Shown: positions 1-11,514 of the stretch, piece after piece
Layout: every line of letters begins with the position of its first letter
Numbering within the stretch: position 1 is the first letter of the stretch
Origin: Mixophyes australis
Taxonomy: Eukaryota; Chordata; Amphibia; Anura; Limnodynastidae
NCBI GenBank assembly: GCA_036250195.1
Contig: JAVHZZ010000005.1
Location: forward strand, 132,919,147 to 132,983,146
DNA: 64,000 nucleotides
Reading direction: 5' to 3'
Program-made: the position numbers and the translations under genes
Notes under the pieces: generated by a model
What the model saw: the letters and a program-made list of their open reading frames with translations, nothing else
Database searches by the model: none
Told to the model about the DNA's origin: nothing

Positions 1-269
1 AGGTTATAAACTAGTGTATTGAATTTATTCAACTAAGAGAGAAAAAAAAGTGAAGAGGGTTACAGTATGTGTTAGTTGGTATTGATACGTGTTGGTGGAA
101 TGAGGCCTAGTTAATTGCCTCAGACATAGTGCAACTTATTGCTAAGAAGATTTTGCCAGAATTTGTATGTAGATGTAGTTCACCCAGAGAGTGAACTCAT
201 TTCAGAGAAAAAGTGTTTCAAAGAATGTGTAATATGATGGGAATATATTCTAACGTTATACACTATATC

Positions 270-855
270 ATTCTCAAGCTTCAGAGAAAGTTGAAATAAT
301 TAATGGAGTAATTAAATAATAACTAAGCTTACTAAAGAAACAGGAATGGCACTTCTTTAGTTTATCATGGTATTGGAATCACTAAACCTCTTCTCAATTT
401 CTCTCCATATGAACTGATATTGGAATTCAGCCAAGATACGTTATTAATCCACAGACTTCAAGCTGCATCATGATCTAACTGTGCAATATGTCATACAGTT
501 GTCTGAACAGTTGCATTGCAGAAGCTTCAGAAGGTCCAGAAGAACGCTTGAACAAAGACATTCAACCAGAAGCTGCACACAGAATACAACTTAGAGACTA
601 TTTTATGGTAAGAAATCTCTTACACTCTGGTTCCCTTACAGATCGATGGGATGGTCCTGCTAAAGACAAGTTCTATAATGACTGATACTGCTGTAAAAGT
701 TGCAGAGAAAGACATTTGGATCCATAGTACCCATTGCAAACAGGTCAAAGACCCAAGCTTAAAGGAACCAAAGGACTCAGAACTGAATACAGATAAAGAG
801 ACTGAGTTATGTTTAAAAGAACTCTTCAATCAAGATGGGAGTGATGATGTATAAT
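270..855 (+). pseudogene. ERV-1 pol remnant: integrase C-terminal end
   Basis: Plus-strand translation in more than one frame gives the end of a retroviral integrase: a stretch like the catalytic-Glu region near 285-310, then the SH3-like C-terminal DNA-binding part. At 603-660 the frame reads a 'VRNLLHSGSLTDRWDGP' block, equivalent to the 'R-x-F-L-R-S-G-x-L-x-R-W-x-x-P' block of ERV-2. It then continues one frame over (from about 660) with 'VKVAEKDIWIHSTHCK'. The shift and several stops make it a pseudogene. In the intact family this domain binds DNA during provirus integration. Confidence 0.7.
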
Positions 856-879
856 CAACTACAAGGTTATCGACTTATG

Positions 880-2660
880 ATGCAAAGAAAATTCAACCTT
901 GTTGCCTTTCTTATAGGAACAATGATACGTGAAGCCTCAACATGTTATTTATATATTTTGGAAAGGAATTGAGGAGAAGTTGGTAAGGTGATAACCCATC
1001 TGATATATTAGATGAGGATGATTTTAATAAGACCATTTCTGCTTCTTTTCTAAACAGGAAAACAAGAGAATTCAGAAATTGTAAAGGATTACCACCAATT
1101 CCAAAATGTATTTGTGAGTATTGTGGTACTCAATAAAGGTGAAAGGTGGTTAATATGGTGGTCTGATAATAATGAATATTGCTGGAGAGAATATCCAGTT
1201 GACCGATAGTATGTTATGTTAAGTGAAATGTTAGGAGTTACAAATTGTTGGGCGTGTACTAAAACTCCTTTATTGAGTAAAAATATGCCAATGTTACCAT
1301 TTCCAGTACCTTATGAAGAATGACACACATTAGTCCTAATATAATATGTCAAGGACAAAAGTGAGATCTTAGTGATTATGGTCGAATTGTTGAATATATA
1401 TATATAACTTGACTAAATCTCCGGTTATAGATTTAGCACCACATATAACTGAATACATTTTTTTTTTTTTTATGTTTAATAAAGCAATAAATGAGGTTAA
1501 AAGGATAACACCTCAGATAAAGGACAGCATCAGGTATATACATTGCTGCCGTAAAACAATAAGTAGTTAGAGTTGTAAGAATTTGCATGAATAAGTGTGA
1601 TACAGTGGTTATAGTGCCCAAACCATATGGGCCCGAGTGTAAAGAACCGTGTACGTTTGATGTAGACAGAGATTTAGAAACTACATAAAATGAGAACGTT
1701 AAATTAAAGATAGAGCTTTAAACAGATGTAACTAAGTTTGAAAGGTATAACACCGAAGCACAAAAGAGTAAAATATGTACACCATCCATTTTGTATTAGT
1801 ATAATTAACTTTTTTAGCATACACTACCAGAACCAGACTTAGGCGAAGAGAAAACGATACTAGATAAGAAATGCCACGTGGGTATGATAATCTCAACCAT
1901 GGTGTTAGAATATTGTGGTTCATTTATTTTACCAGGAAACATTTATTATATAAACATATATTGAAAATATGCAATTAAATGGTTATTAATTATGAATTAT
2001 ACTGTTTAGGAAGAGTGGTTCCTCAGTTTTATACAGTGTTGAACGATGAGTTGAAAGAGATATTAGTAATAAAAATAGGTTCTACTCATTAATGAGTCAG
2101 TAAGACATAAAATGGGAATAAATATTGATAATATGTTTACTTATGAAAATTATGAAATTATGAATTTATGAAATTGAACGTTTTCCAGGAGTTAATTGAT
2201 AATGAGACTGAAATTTATCATGATAACTTTTATTATGTCGGACTTGAATTACAGGTATTTAAATATGAGCTTTTACAACATTGAGTAGTTGTGGACTATT
2301 TAACAGCTCAAACAGGAGGATAAAGGTTAATCCTTGAGACGGAAATTGGAGTCCATTGTTTATTACCTAAACAACGACACATCCGATCCAGAAGCTATAA
2401 TTATACATTATATAAACAACGCCTATAATATGAAGAAGGATTTTGATGACAAAATTATTATAAAAACTTTTAAAAGGATTCATCATGGACATGGTTATAG
2501 CCAAGCATATGGTTCTGTGGACTTGAAAAGTGGCTATCAAACCAAATGTATATTAACATGAAATTTATTGTGATAATAATTGTGACAATATTGTTTCTGT
2601 ACAATTGTTTAAAGTATAGATTGTATTGTATACAAATATTTGCAAGAGTCAAACCAATCC
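880..2660 (+). pseudogene. ERV-1 env remnant (envelope glycoprotein)
   Basis: Broken frames carry envelope landmarks. A CxxC block ('NCWACTK') near 1240-1265 matches the surface-subunit CWxC motif. At about 2335-2460 there is transmembrane-subunit ectodomain sequence ('YLNNDTSDPEAI') that matches ERV-2 just after its Cys cluster. The frame is interrupted many times and AT-rich decay is heavy. No uninterrupted signal peptide or furin site can be read. In intact relatives this protein mediates receptor binding and fusion; this copy cannot. Confidence 0.6.
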
Positions 2661-2754
2661 GAGAATATCAGTGCTGGCAGAAATATATACTCCTTTTCAA
2701 TTAAGTATAGTCACATGAAAAAGAAGTTTTTATGTGCATATAAAAGGGCTGAAC

Positions 2755-3275
2755 TGTCAAAGTAAATTTTACTCAAACTAACAGAAATACATATGAATTC
2801 ACATATAATACTAATATATATAGAACCAATGTATTATAAAGGCCTGTAGTATTACTTAGGACCTGTACTTTTAAGAAGATGAACTTTATCCTAGTGTTAG
2901 CAGAAAAACAAGTTATGTATTACTAATGAGACACAGGTTTTTAGTAATTTTCCATTGTTGCACACTTCAGGAGAAAAACAGATTATATCGTGGTCATATG
3001 ATTTGTATTGAGCAACCATTTCCGGATATGTCCATATGCTGACCATCCAATAGAACATGTTATTTTAATGATAAAGTGCCAGTAGTGATGTAAACTGGGA
3101 AGGTGTGTTTTAAAGTAAGGAGTTTCATTATCCTATATAAGAATACGTTGAACAGATATAGGGGGTCAATTGGCATTTTTGAGACCCTGGATGTACTGCT
3201 TCATCCAGTATGGCTGTATCTATGTGTTATATCTTTTTAATAAATTATAGAAATATTATATTTTGGAAACCTGCT
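2755..3275 (+). repeat. ERV-1 3' LTR
   Basis: Starts with TGTCAAAGT after a weak purine tract (AAAAGGGCTGAAC). The start aligns with the LTR starts at 43357, 43846 and 61731. AATAAA at 3239-3244 fits the R-region polyadenylation signal. The right end is not sharply defined; I place it 20-40 bp past the signal. Divergence from the other LTRs is high, so this is probably the oldest copy. Confidence 0.55.
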
Positions 3276-3309
3276 CATCTCATTTATTATTTAAAGAGAC
3301 GGAAAGAAA

Positions 3310-4985
3310 AATAACTTAGACAAGCCACAGAAGGGGCAGGGGCAGCAGCCACAGAAAGGGCATGGGCAGCAGTCACAGAACGGGAAGGAGCCGGAGAAGT
3401 GGAAATTTGTGAAATATTATGAAAAGTGAGCTGGTGGTCTGGGGTGGGGAAGGTAGCATGTGTGGTATGAGTTGAAATGAGTGAAGAAGTGACAGTTAGT
3501 TGAGGTTGTGAGTTGTCCTGGTAGATTTTCTACAAGAGGGTGGAAATACTTGTGAATGTAGCATTTAAAGTGGTCAGTTGGTTGTCAAATTTGTGCTTCA
3601 TTTGGGTGAGGGTTTCACCAACATGTATGTCGAAGGAGTGAGTGGTGGATTCAAAATAGTGACTTATGTGCGACAGTGTCTACTGCCTCAAAAGACGTGC
3701 ATTGTCACTTCGAGGGGCCTCCACATCACTGGCAGGCACCCCCTCTTCTGGAATGGCTGGAGACACCTCCTCCGCCTCATGTTCTGTATATAGAGAGAAA
3801 GAAAATAAAATTTAATATTACCTTCTAAACTAAGCAACCTCAAAAAATGCTCAATGCACAAATGTTAATTCTGGCCAATTGTGATGCATCCATTATAAAG
3901 ATTAAGACTACAGGGAATTTAGCCATAAACATGCCTTGGTATTACAAACTAGCAGCCATGTCTATTAAGTATATGTGGTTATGTGGTTTGGATATTAGGA
4001 AAGAGCCATATTTATGTTTTGAATTAGATTGGAAAAATACATTAACACATTTGCAAATCAGTGTGGACATTTCATTCCCTATTATGTGGTGCACAAACAG
4101 AGTATGAATGGAAAGGTTGCATTAAGGCAAATACTGATAGAGGTGCCACATGTTCCTAAATACAGCATAATCATTAACAGACAGAAATATTAAATATTCC
4201 TAATGTTCCTAGGGGAGATAGCGACCATGTTAGGGGTGGGTCACAGCCTGTATCAATTCGGCTCACCCCAACAAGAGACTCCTCGGAAATGGCGACACTT
4301 GCACTCTCCTCTATGGGTTTTAAGTGCAGGTCTTCTGGTGGACCCCCACCGGTTTGCTGAGCATGCCTCCTTCCGTCTGTTATTTATTTCTTTAATCTTT
4401 GCTTATAGTCAGTCCAGCTGCCAAAATTTAACAAAAATATTAGTCTTGAAATAGTTTGATAGGCAAAAACATGGCACATAATAGTGTCAATTTACTATTT
4501 ACACACAGAAATCACACTACAACTACACTGTTAAATGTGTGTGGCTTTTCCAGGGTGCATAGTGGATCAAAAGTGACTTGTAAATTTGTATAAGTACACT
4601 TTGAGCAAACCATGGGCACTTGCTAGTTAAAAAAAGGGCTTGACAGACAAATGACTTACACATGCAAAATATGTGTCAAGGTCACAGTCGTCAGACTTGT
4701 ACTATGTTTTGAGGCATCAAAATGAAATTGTGGGTTATACCAAGCAAATTTCATAGTACAGTTTCTGGATTACATGGGGGATACGGCGACACAGAGCTAT
4801 AGCGTTCACTTCATTGGTGAACTCTTCCCATAGGTGGGATTTCTCAAAAGCGGCAAGTTGTCTGGTGCTTATATGGAATTTTTTCGACCACTAGCTCCAC
4901 AAGCACCTGTAATTCCTGTTCCGTAAAATTAAGGCGGCACCTGGTTCTTTCTACTGGACTGGGGGATTAGTTGGGCCCAGCATCA
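3310..4985 (-). pseudogene. PIF/Harbinger Myb/SANT-like protein, broken, three exon-like blocks
   Basis: Minus-strand translation gives three blocks in the order expected of the accessory Myb-like gene of PIF/Harbinger transposons. Block 1 (about 4965-4740) is a Myb/SANT-type helix region ('LNFTEQELQVLVELVVEK', then 'AFEKSHLWEEFTNEVNAI') with a one-base indel at an A6 run between the halves. Block 2 (about 4390-4190) reads 'HAQQTGGGPPEDLHL', a Gly-Pro block I recall as typical of this family. Block 3 (about 3790-3430) reads 'EHEAEEVSPAIPEEG', then an in-frame stop and a helical stretch. The family protein binds transposon ends and helps the DDE transposase enter the nucleus. No DDE transposase ORF was seen nearby. 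Confidence 0.6.
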
Positions 4986-5554
4986 AACTTTGTTAGCTAT
5001 AATAGAAATCAAGTGTGAACATTGGCAAATCAAATACTCATGTTAAACTTTGCAAATTTGAAAAAACCCACCCCCTTAATCGACCTTATTGCATGCTTAA
5101 GCTAAACAATGCATTCATCAGACTCCTAAATAGTTTGCAAGTACATGCACATTAATATATAAATGCTTGTGCTTTCTAAATATTAGAGATGGGCGGACTC
5201 GGTTCCCTGAGATCCGAATCCATCCAAATTTAGCCTATCTGAGTACCGAGCCGAGCACGCTCGGTACTCTCCCGCCCGTTCAGATTCGAAATCGAGGCAA
5301 AACGTCATTGTGACGTATTCGTATTTCTGAGCTCGGTTCTCGCGAGATTTGAAAAGCATTAATACCAGCCTCCACAGTAATCCATCGCCATATGACATAG
5401 GGAGAAAGCAGGGTTAGGTCAAACTGGCTATATCAGCGCAGGGACAGAGCAGTAATTGGACACATTATTGTTTCTATTCAATACCATTCTAATCTTAATA
5501 CCAGTTGTTACAGCAGTAAGATGAGGATAGAGGAGGGTTTTTGTTCCGTTTATG

Positions 5555-7048
5555 GCACTCCAAGTGCTTTTGGGGTGTCCCCCATTCTTTTGCATTAATT
5601 TTTCTGGCTGTCAAAAGTCCTATTTGGCAGCAGTGTAAAAAAAATATTTTTATCACTCCTAAGTGCTTTTGGGGTGTCCCCCATTCTTTTGCATTAATTT
5701 TTCTGGCTGTCAAAAGTCCTATTTGTCAGCAATGTAAAAAAAAAATATTTAGCACTCCAAGTGCTTTTGGGGTGTTCCCCATTCTTTTGCATTAATTTTT
5801 CTGGCAGTCAAAAGTCCTATTTGACAGCAGTGTAAAATAAATATATTTAGCACTCCCAAGTGCTTTTGGGGTGTTCCCCATTCTTTTGCATTAATTTTTC
5901 TAGCTGCCAAAGTCCTATTTGGCAGCAGTGTAAAAAAATATATTTAGCACTCCCAAATTCTTTTGGGGTGTTCCCCATTCTTTTGCATTCATTTTTCTGG
6001 CTGTCAAAAGTCCTATTTGGCAGCAGTGTAAAAAAAATATATTTAGCACTCCCAAATGCTTTTGGGGTGTTCCCCATTCTTTTGCATTAATTTTTCTGGC
6101 TGTCAAAAGTCCTATTCGGCAGCAGTGTAAAAAAAATATATTTAGCACTCCCAAGTGCTTTTGTGGTGTTCCCCATTCTTTTGCATTAATTTTTCTGGCT
6201 GTCAAAAGTCCTATTTTTCAGCAGTCTACAAAAATAATATTTAGCACTCCAAGTGCTTTTGGGGTGTTCCCCATTCTTTTGCATTCATTTTTCTGGCTGT
6301 CAAAAGTCCTATTTGGCAGCAGTGTAAAAAAAATATATTTACCACTCCCAAGTGCTTTTGGAGTGTTCCCCATTCTTTTGCATTCATTTTTCTGGCTGTC
6401 AAAAGTACTATTTTTTAGCAGTCTACAAAAATAATATTTAGCACTCCAATTGCTTTTGGGTGTTCCCCATTCTTTTGCATTAATTTTTCTGGCTGTCAAA
6501 AGTCCTATTTGGCAGCAGTGTAAAAAAAATATATTTAGCACTCCCAAGTGCTTTTGGAGTGTTCCCCATTCTTTTGCATTCATTTTTCTGGCTGTCAAAA
6601 GTACTATTTTTCAGCAGTCTACAAAAATAATATTTAGCACTCCAAGTGCTTTTGGGGTGTTCCCTATTCTTTTGCATTAATTTTTCTGGCTGTCAAAAGT
6701 CCTATTTGGCAGCAGTGTAAAAAAAATATTTTTATCACTCCTAAGTGCTTTTGGGGTGTTCCCCATTCTTTTGGATTAATTTTTCTGGCTGTCAAAAGTC
6801 CTATTTGTCAGCAGTATCTAAAACAATTTTTAGCACTACAAGTGCTTTGGGGTGTCCCATATTCCCCAGTGCTTTACTGTAATTTTTCTGGTTGTCAAAA
6901 GTCCTATTTGTCAGTAGTATCTAAAACAATTTTTAGCACTACAAGTGCTTTGGGGTGTCCCATATTCCCCAGTGTTTTACTACAATTTTTCTGGCTGTCA
7001 AAAGTCATATTTGTCAGCAGTATTTCTACAATTTTTTGCACTACAAGT
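5555..7048 (+). repeat. 99-bp minisatellite inside hAT-1
   Basis: About 15 copies of a 99-bp unit containing 'GTGCTTTTGGGGTGTTCCCC', a CTGGCTGTCAAAAGTCC block and a T/A-rich linker ending in AGCACTCC. Unit starts fall at about 5562, 5661, 5760 and so on. The last three copies are more diverged (CTTTGGGGTGTCCCATATTCC type). Because 99 is a multiple of 3, stop-free frames run through several units on both strands, which explains the many 65-125-codon ORFs here. They look like repeat artefacts, with no independent sign of coding. Confidence 0.9.
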
Positions 7049-7065
7049 GGTTTAGGGTCATTAAA

Positions 7066-7781
7066 ATGGATTCAAAGCAGTCCACATATGAGCAGAATCA
7101 GCAACCAGGTTCTGTCACCAGTCCTGATGGTAGTGTTCCCAGTACGTCATCTGGGAAAGGCGATGTAAAAGTACATAGTCTTTTTAAATCAGGGGAAAAA
7201 ACACACACCCAAAAAAATTTACAGTGTTGAAGCGAAAAAGAAATGTAACTTAGGTTAACTGAGGTTTTGCCACACGCAGTGGCAAAGAAAGAATGAGACC
7301 TTCGCCTTTCTCTATTAGTGGCAGATCAAAAAATGTTACTGAGCCTTCTTCTTGTACAGTCACTTGTGACCAAGCAAAACCAAGTAATTTGCAGTCTAAA
7401 AATGGTGCACAACTACTGTTACGCGTGAAAGCCGAGCTGCAAGAAAACAGTAAGGCATTAGAGGATAATGTATGCTCTGAATCAGAAATGACACCAATCC
7501 CTGTGGAGAGTCCATCCACCAGTGGTATGTCTAATCGTGAGCATTCTGTTAGTGACAGTGTACCCATAAAGAAGGTTCCTTTCAGCAGTTCTGATGATGT
7601 GTGCCTTAACAGCCCGAGTGTAGTCGGTGATACACCAATTGAGGATGCCACTTTTGAATTAGAAGAGGATGAGGGGGAGATTTGTGTAGGCGACGAGGGC
7701 ACTGATGATGATGTTGATGATTATGATGCAGACAGATACCAAATTGCCTTTCTCAATTTCTATTTAAATTCTAGACTATAA
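7066..7781 (+). pseudogene. hAT-1 transposase N-terminal-like ORF, frameshifted
   Basis: ATG at 7066 opens 'MDSKQSTYEQNQQPG...PSTSSGKGDVKVHSLFK', ending at 7230. A second frame (7293-7781) continues with a Ser/Thr-rich, acidic 160-residue stretch ending 'DDYDADRYQIAFLNFYLNS'. The same start and end recur in hAT-2 (minus strand, 22845-22164) and the start again at 27672. The shared layout suggests the N-terminal, poorly conserved region of a hAT transposase fused to its last codons, with the zinc-finger and DDE domains lost. A frameshift near 7230-7290 disrupts it. I see no catalytic residues. Confidence 0.5.
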
Positions 7782-7789
7782 CGGCTGAA

Positions 7790-8375
7790 TAGTTTTTTTA
7801 TTTTACTCCTAGTGGAGAGGGGGTCTGATGCAGACAGATACCAAACTACCTTGGTCCATTTATTTTTACATTCTAATTCTACAGTCTATGCAAGATGCTT
7901 TTTTTCTATTCAACTACAAGTGGAGGGTGGGGGGGGGGCTTAGATAGCCACCAAACTACCTTGGTCTATTTATTTTTACATTCTAATTCTACAGTCTATG
8001 CAGGCTGCTTTTTTTTCTATTCAACTACAAGTGGAGAGGAGGTCTGATGCAGACAGATACCAAACTACCTTGGTCCATTTATTTTTACATTCTAATTCTA
8101 CAGTCTATGCAGGCTGCTTTTTTCTATTCAACTACAAGTGGAGGGTGGGGGCGGCATAGATAGCCACCAAACTAACTTGGTCCATTTATTTTTACATTCC
8201 AATTCTACAGTCTATGCAGGCTGCTTTTTTTCTATTCAACTACAAGTGGAAGGCGGGGGGGGGGGGGGATAGATAGCCACCAAATTACCTTGGTCTATTT
8301 ATTTTTAATTCTACAGTAGGCTGCTATGTAGGCTGCTTTTTTTCTATTCAACTTCAAGTGGAGGGTGTAATATAC
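7790..8375 (+). repeat. 110-bp tandem array derived from the hAT ORF end
   Basis: Five copies of an approximately 110-bp unit start at about 7811, 7920, 8030, 8137 and 8247. Each has a TGGTCCATTTATTTTTACATT-like core followed by AATTCTACAGTCTATGC, a T-run and CTATTCAACTACAAGTGGA. Two unit types alternate: one keeps GATGCAGACAGATACCAAA, matching the coding end at 7723-7742, and the other has TAGATAGCCACCAAA. The array therefore seems to have grown by duplication of the last ORF codons plus 3' flank. A single unit of the same type sits in hAT-2 at 21985-22150. Confidence 0.8.
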
Positions 8376-8739
8376 ACCCAAAGACGATGGCTACATTGCC
8401 AATAATCAAAGATGGAGGAGGTTGACAACCAGGTTTGTCTGTATAATTTGCAGGCAAGTGTTCGAATTAAGGACGGCCTACCAGGGATTAAACTGTTTTT
8501 TTCATTATTTATTAGCTTTAGAATTACCTTACTTATCCAAGAAACTGGTGGAGCACTAAATTAGGTTATTTTAGACCAAAAAAATTGTATTTTTTTCAAA
8601 AATAGCAAAACAAAACCAAACAAACCAAAACCAAAACACGCAATGACGGTTTGGCAAAACCAAAACCAAAACACGACAGTAATCCAGATCCAAAACCAAA
8701 ACCAAAACACGGGGGTCAGTGAGCATCTCTACTAAATAT

Positions 8740-9310
8740 ACACCTGTAACTGATAAAACAGGTAAAAAAGGGGGTTAGGGAAAACCACAGATTCATCATT
8801 TGCAAAACACTTCTACTACTCAGTTATGCCTTTATTACATTCACCCCGATAGGTTTTGAAAGCAAATCCTTTTAAAAATGGGCAAATGCAACACCACAAA
8901 AGCGGAATGGAGTGAGTAACCAAAACAGCACCAGTTAAAAAGTCCACACAAGAAAGTTTGATAACTTTATAGATCCAGGTGTCTGTAATTTAGATTAGCC
9001 GCAAACACTTCCCAAACAATTGTAATGGGCCTCAAGCCCCTTCTGAGGCCCAGATAAATGAAGATCAATTGGACAGTTTCCATTCTTATCACTAACTAAT
9101 CTGCAGTGTTTGAAGCACAGAAAACTCACCAATATTGAAGTCAGATTCCTGAGCAGAGCAAAGCTATGGAACCAATTTGCTTATAAATCTAAGGAGAGGG
9201 CAAAAGAGAGGCATAAGTATGATTGAGAGTGTAGACAATATTTTACAGACATGCTTTTTGGTCACCAAAGATAGTGGCTATATACATTTCAATTAATCAG
9301 ACCAACAATG
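8740..9310. other. Stretch without recognised features
   Basis: Unique-looking, moderately AT-rich sequence between hAT-1 and a MITE. I see no ORF with recognisable similarity, no tandem repeat and no terminal repeat. Confidence 0.5.
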
Positions 9311-9474
9311 CTATAGTCCAGTGTTGGCTAACCTGTGACACTCCAGATGTTGTGAAACTACAAGTCCCAGCATGCTTTGCCAATATATAGCAGCTTATTG
9401 CTGGAAGGGTATGCTGGGACTTGTAGTTTCACAAACACCTGGAGTGTCACAGATTAGCCAACACTGCTATAGTC
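9311..9474. mobile_element. 148-bp palindromic hAT MITE
   Basis: The element (9319-9466) is flanked by the perfect 8-bp duplication CTATAGTC (9311-9318 and 9467-9474). Its ends are CAGTGTTGGCTAA and the complement. The halves form a near-complete inverted repeat containing GTGAAACTACAAGTCCCAGC on one arm and its complement on the other, around an AT-rich centre. It encodes nothing and would need a hAT transposase in trans. Confidence 0.9.
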
Positions 9475-9990
9475 TGTTTACTCCTGGGTTTTGTTTTGGA
9501 AAACCATTAACAGAGTGTTGCTTTAAATGTGACACTTTGCCTGTGCATATACAGCAAAACCACACTATTTGAAAATTACCAGCACAGTAACATTGCTTTA
9601 TGCCTAACAAGTTCGGTTCCTATTCTGAAGCAAAAATGTTCTATCTATTGAAACATTTCACATCAAATAGTACTTACTGTAATAATATTTTAAAAGTCAC
9701 AAAACCAAATAGCATAAATTCCCTGCCACCAAACATTCGGTAATGAGCAGGAGTGAAGGAAGAGCACAGGTGCATTTAAATCCAGATTTTATTGCTAGGC
9801 CAGATATACATGAGTCGTCCTCATTGCAATCACGGAGTACTCCTCTCATCGCTCCGTTCTCCCCCCTTGGATTGTTAGGAATGACAGGCAGCAATTTTAC
9901 ACACAGATGTAGCATGCGATGTGAACTCGCCCATATGTGCTCAGAGAACCAATCACAGAGCTGAATATTGCTTGTGTATTTCCAGATAGT
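9475..9990. other. Flank of the Myb/SANT-like gene, no recognised feature
   Basis: No domain-bearing ORF is visible. The segment ends at the ATG of the Myb-like ORF (9991) and may contain its promoter and the 5' end of the parent Harbinger element. I could not identify a terminal inverted repeat or a 3-bp target duplication. Confidence 0.35.
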
Positions 9991-10377
9991 AAATGAAGGC
10001 GAGCAGTTTTACTAGGCGCGAGCTCAGGGTGCTCACTGAGGGTATGGACAGCATGACCTCAGGTCGGTACGTGAGCAATTAGCAAAAATTGTGAGTGTTC
10101 CAGAGGGTGCACCACCATAACTGGATGCGGTTCCACCGTCAGCGCTCTGTTGTACAGCTACAACGGAGATGGAGCGACCTGCGGCACCACCAGCCCCAGC
10201 TCTTAGATGAACTGAGGGATGAGATTGTAAGATGTGAGTTCTCTATAAATCGTATAAGCTATTGTAATAGTTACTTACACAGTTTGTTGTAAAATTTAGC
10301 TAAAGAGATGGGCAAAACCAAATATGTTTCTGTATCCATATTTCACATGTAAAATCACTATCTAATGCCACATACTT

Positions 10378-10530
10378 AGACCCCAGGGCGTGATTTTATG
10401 GTGCTACATTTACTTTCCTTAATGATTGAGGCCCAAACTCCAGACAAATATGCCATGTTTGGGATTCAAATCCATGTCTCCAGTGCTGGGAAGCAGAAGT
10501 GCTATCCACTAAGGCAACATGCTGACATTA
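10378..10530 (-). repeat. SINE fragment, tRNA-like head, minus orientation
   Basis: The complement of 10453-10523 reads 'TTGCCTTAGTGGATAGCAC' with a downstream TTTGAATCCC, matching box A and box B of the SINE head at 11515. The 3' half is missing. Confidence 0.6.
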
Positions 10531-11007
10531 CCTTACAGACATTTTTAATATGAAAGTGACAGATGTGTTATATATGCAGAGTTGGACACCATCTTTGTAA
10601 ACAATGTCCACGCTCACAGTTGCCGTTAGATGATTTTCGCATATTAGCAGGCCAAACACAAATACATCCTGTATCATATGTCCCTAATCAGTCAGTAATT
10701 ATCTTGATATTTGACTTATGATGGGCCCCCCAAAAACAACTATTTGACAATTACAGACTAAAACTGAGTCAGTCCACATCTCCTAAGAGCCTAAAGCAAA
10801 CATTGTTACAGGCCATGTGAAAGTAGTGTGTGTCTGTCATGTTTATATCCTTTTTGTCCAGATTTTATTTATCTGCGGTGCAAAAACAATGTTTCACAAT
10901 GTCTGATCACATTATAATCAAACAACATCTATATAATTGTTAAGCAGGTTAATCTTCGAACAATACACTTACATGTTATTTTTATTCAAACACACCGTAG
11001 ACGTCAT

Positions 11008-11340
11008 GAACGATGCCAGGCAGAGGAGGAGGAAGAGAAAGAGGTGGAGGCAAATGGGGAGCCTCAGGCAGAGGAGGTGGAGGTGGAGACGGATGAAGAG
11101 CCTCAGGTGGAGGAGGTGGAGGTAGAGACGGATGTGGAGCCTCAGGCGGAGGAGGTGGTGGTGAAGGCGGATAGGGAGTCTCTGGAGGAGGAGGCAGTGA
11201 TTGAGGCAGAGGACGAGGAGGAGGATGAGGAAGTGCTCACAGAGGCGGCGAAGATGGTGGTGGAGGTGGAGGTCGCAGAGGCAGTAGAGGAAGTGGAGGT
11301 GACGGCAGCCAGCCAAGAGGCGGAGGCCTTGGTAGATGGT
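11008..11340 (+). repeat. Acidic-codon minisatellite (39-bp units) in exon 2
   Basis: Tandem 39-bp units of GGAGGTGGAGGTGGAGACGG type separated by GAGCCTCAGG. About three good units are followed by degenerate GGA/GAG-rich sequence. One frame gives Glu/Val-rich units, another gives Gly-rich runs with stops. The open acidic frame is the one that joins to the downstream exon. Confidence 0.7.
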
Positions 11341-11514
11341 AAGTATTTACATTAAAGCCTTTACATAATTTTATAATATTTAGATGTCCATTGTACTGGT
11401 AATAAATCCCCGATGTCACACATGTTAAATTAAAGTTGACATAAATGTCACAGGTTTCCATCATAGTGAGCCTACAAAGTATTTTGGGAAAATACACTCT
11501 CCACGCCCCCCTCC

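Larger units (their letters stand above)
1..3275 (+). mobile_element. ERV-1: 3' part of a decayed endogenous retrovirus
   Basis: The window opens inside a retrovirus-derived provirus read on the plus strand. The order is integrase C-terminal end, env, then an LTR with AATAAA at 3239-3244. It resembles ERV-2 and ERV-3 further right: the same integrase-end motif, the same env Cys motifs and the same LTR start (TGTCAAAG here, TGTGAAAG and TGTCGAAG in the others). Every reading frame is broken. A gamma/epsilon-like class I ERV is inferred from the env motifs and from the tRNA-Pro-like primer site of ERV-3. The 5' part lies outside the window. Confidence 0.75.
5176..8739 (+). mobile_element. hAT-1 transposon with 8-bp target duplication
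   Basis: The element spans 5184-8731 and is flanked by the perfect 8-bp duplication CTAAATAT (5176-5183 and 8732-8739), the hAT hallmark. It starts TAGAGATGGGCGG and ends in the complement of TAGAGATGCTCAC, so the terminal inverted repeat is TAGAGATG plus partial matches. Contents in order: GC-rich 5' end (5184-5530), 99-bp minisatellite, short broken ORF, 110-bp array, and an A/C-rich tail of CCAAAACCAAAAC-like repeats (8590-8710). There is no complete DDE transposase, so it is non-autonomous. Related ends occur at 24516 (minus) and 26283 (plus). Confidence 0.85.

Noticed and set aside
5555..6680. Several 65-126-codon ORFs on both strands as possible repeat proteins
   Set aside because: They follow from a 99-bp period (33 codons) and occur equally on both strands; no start context or domain supports coding.
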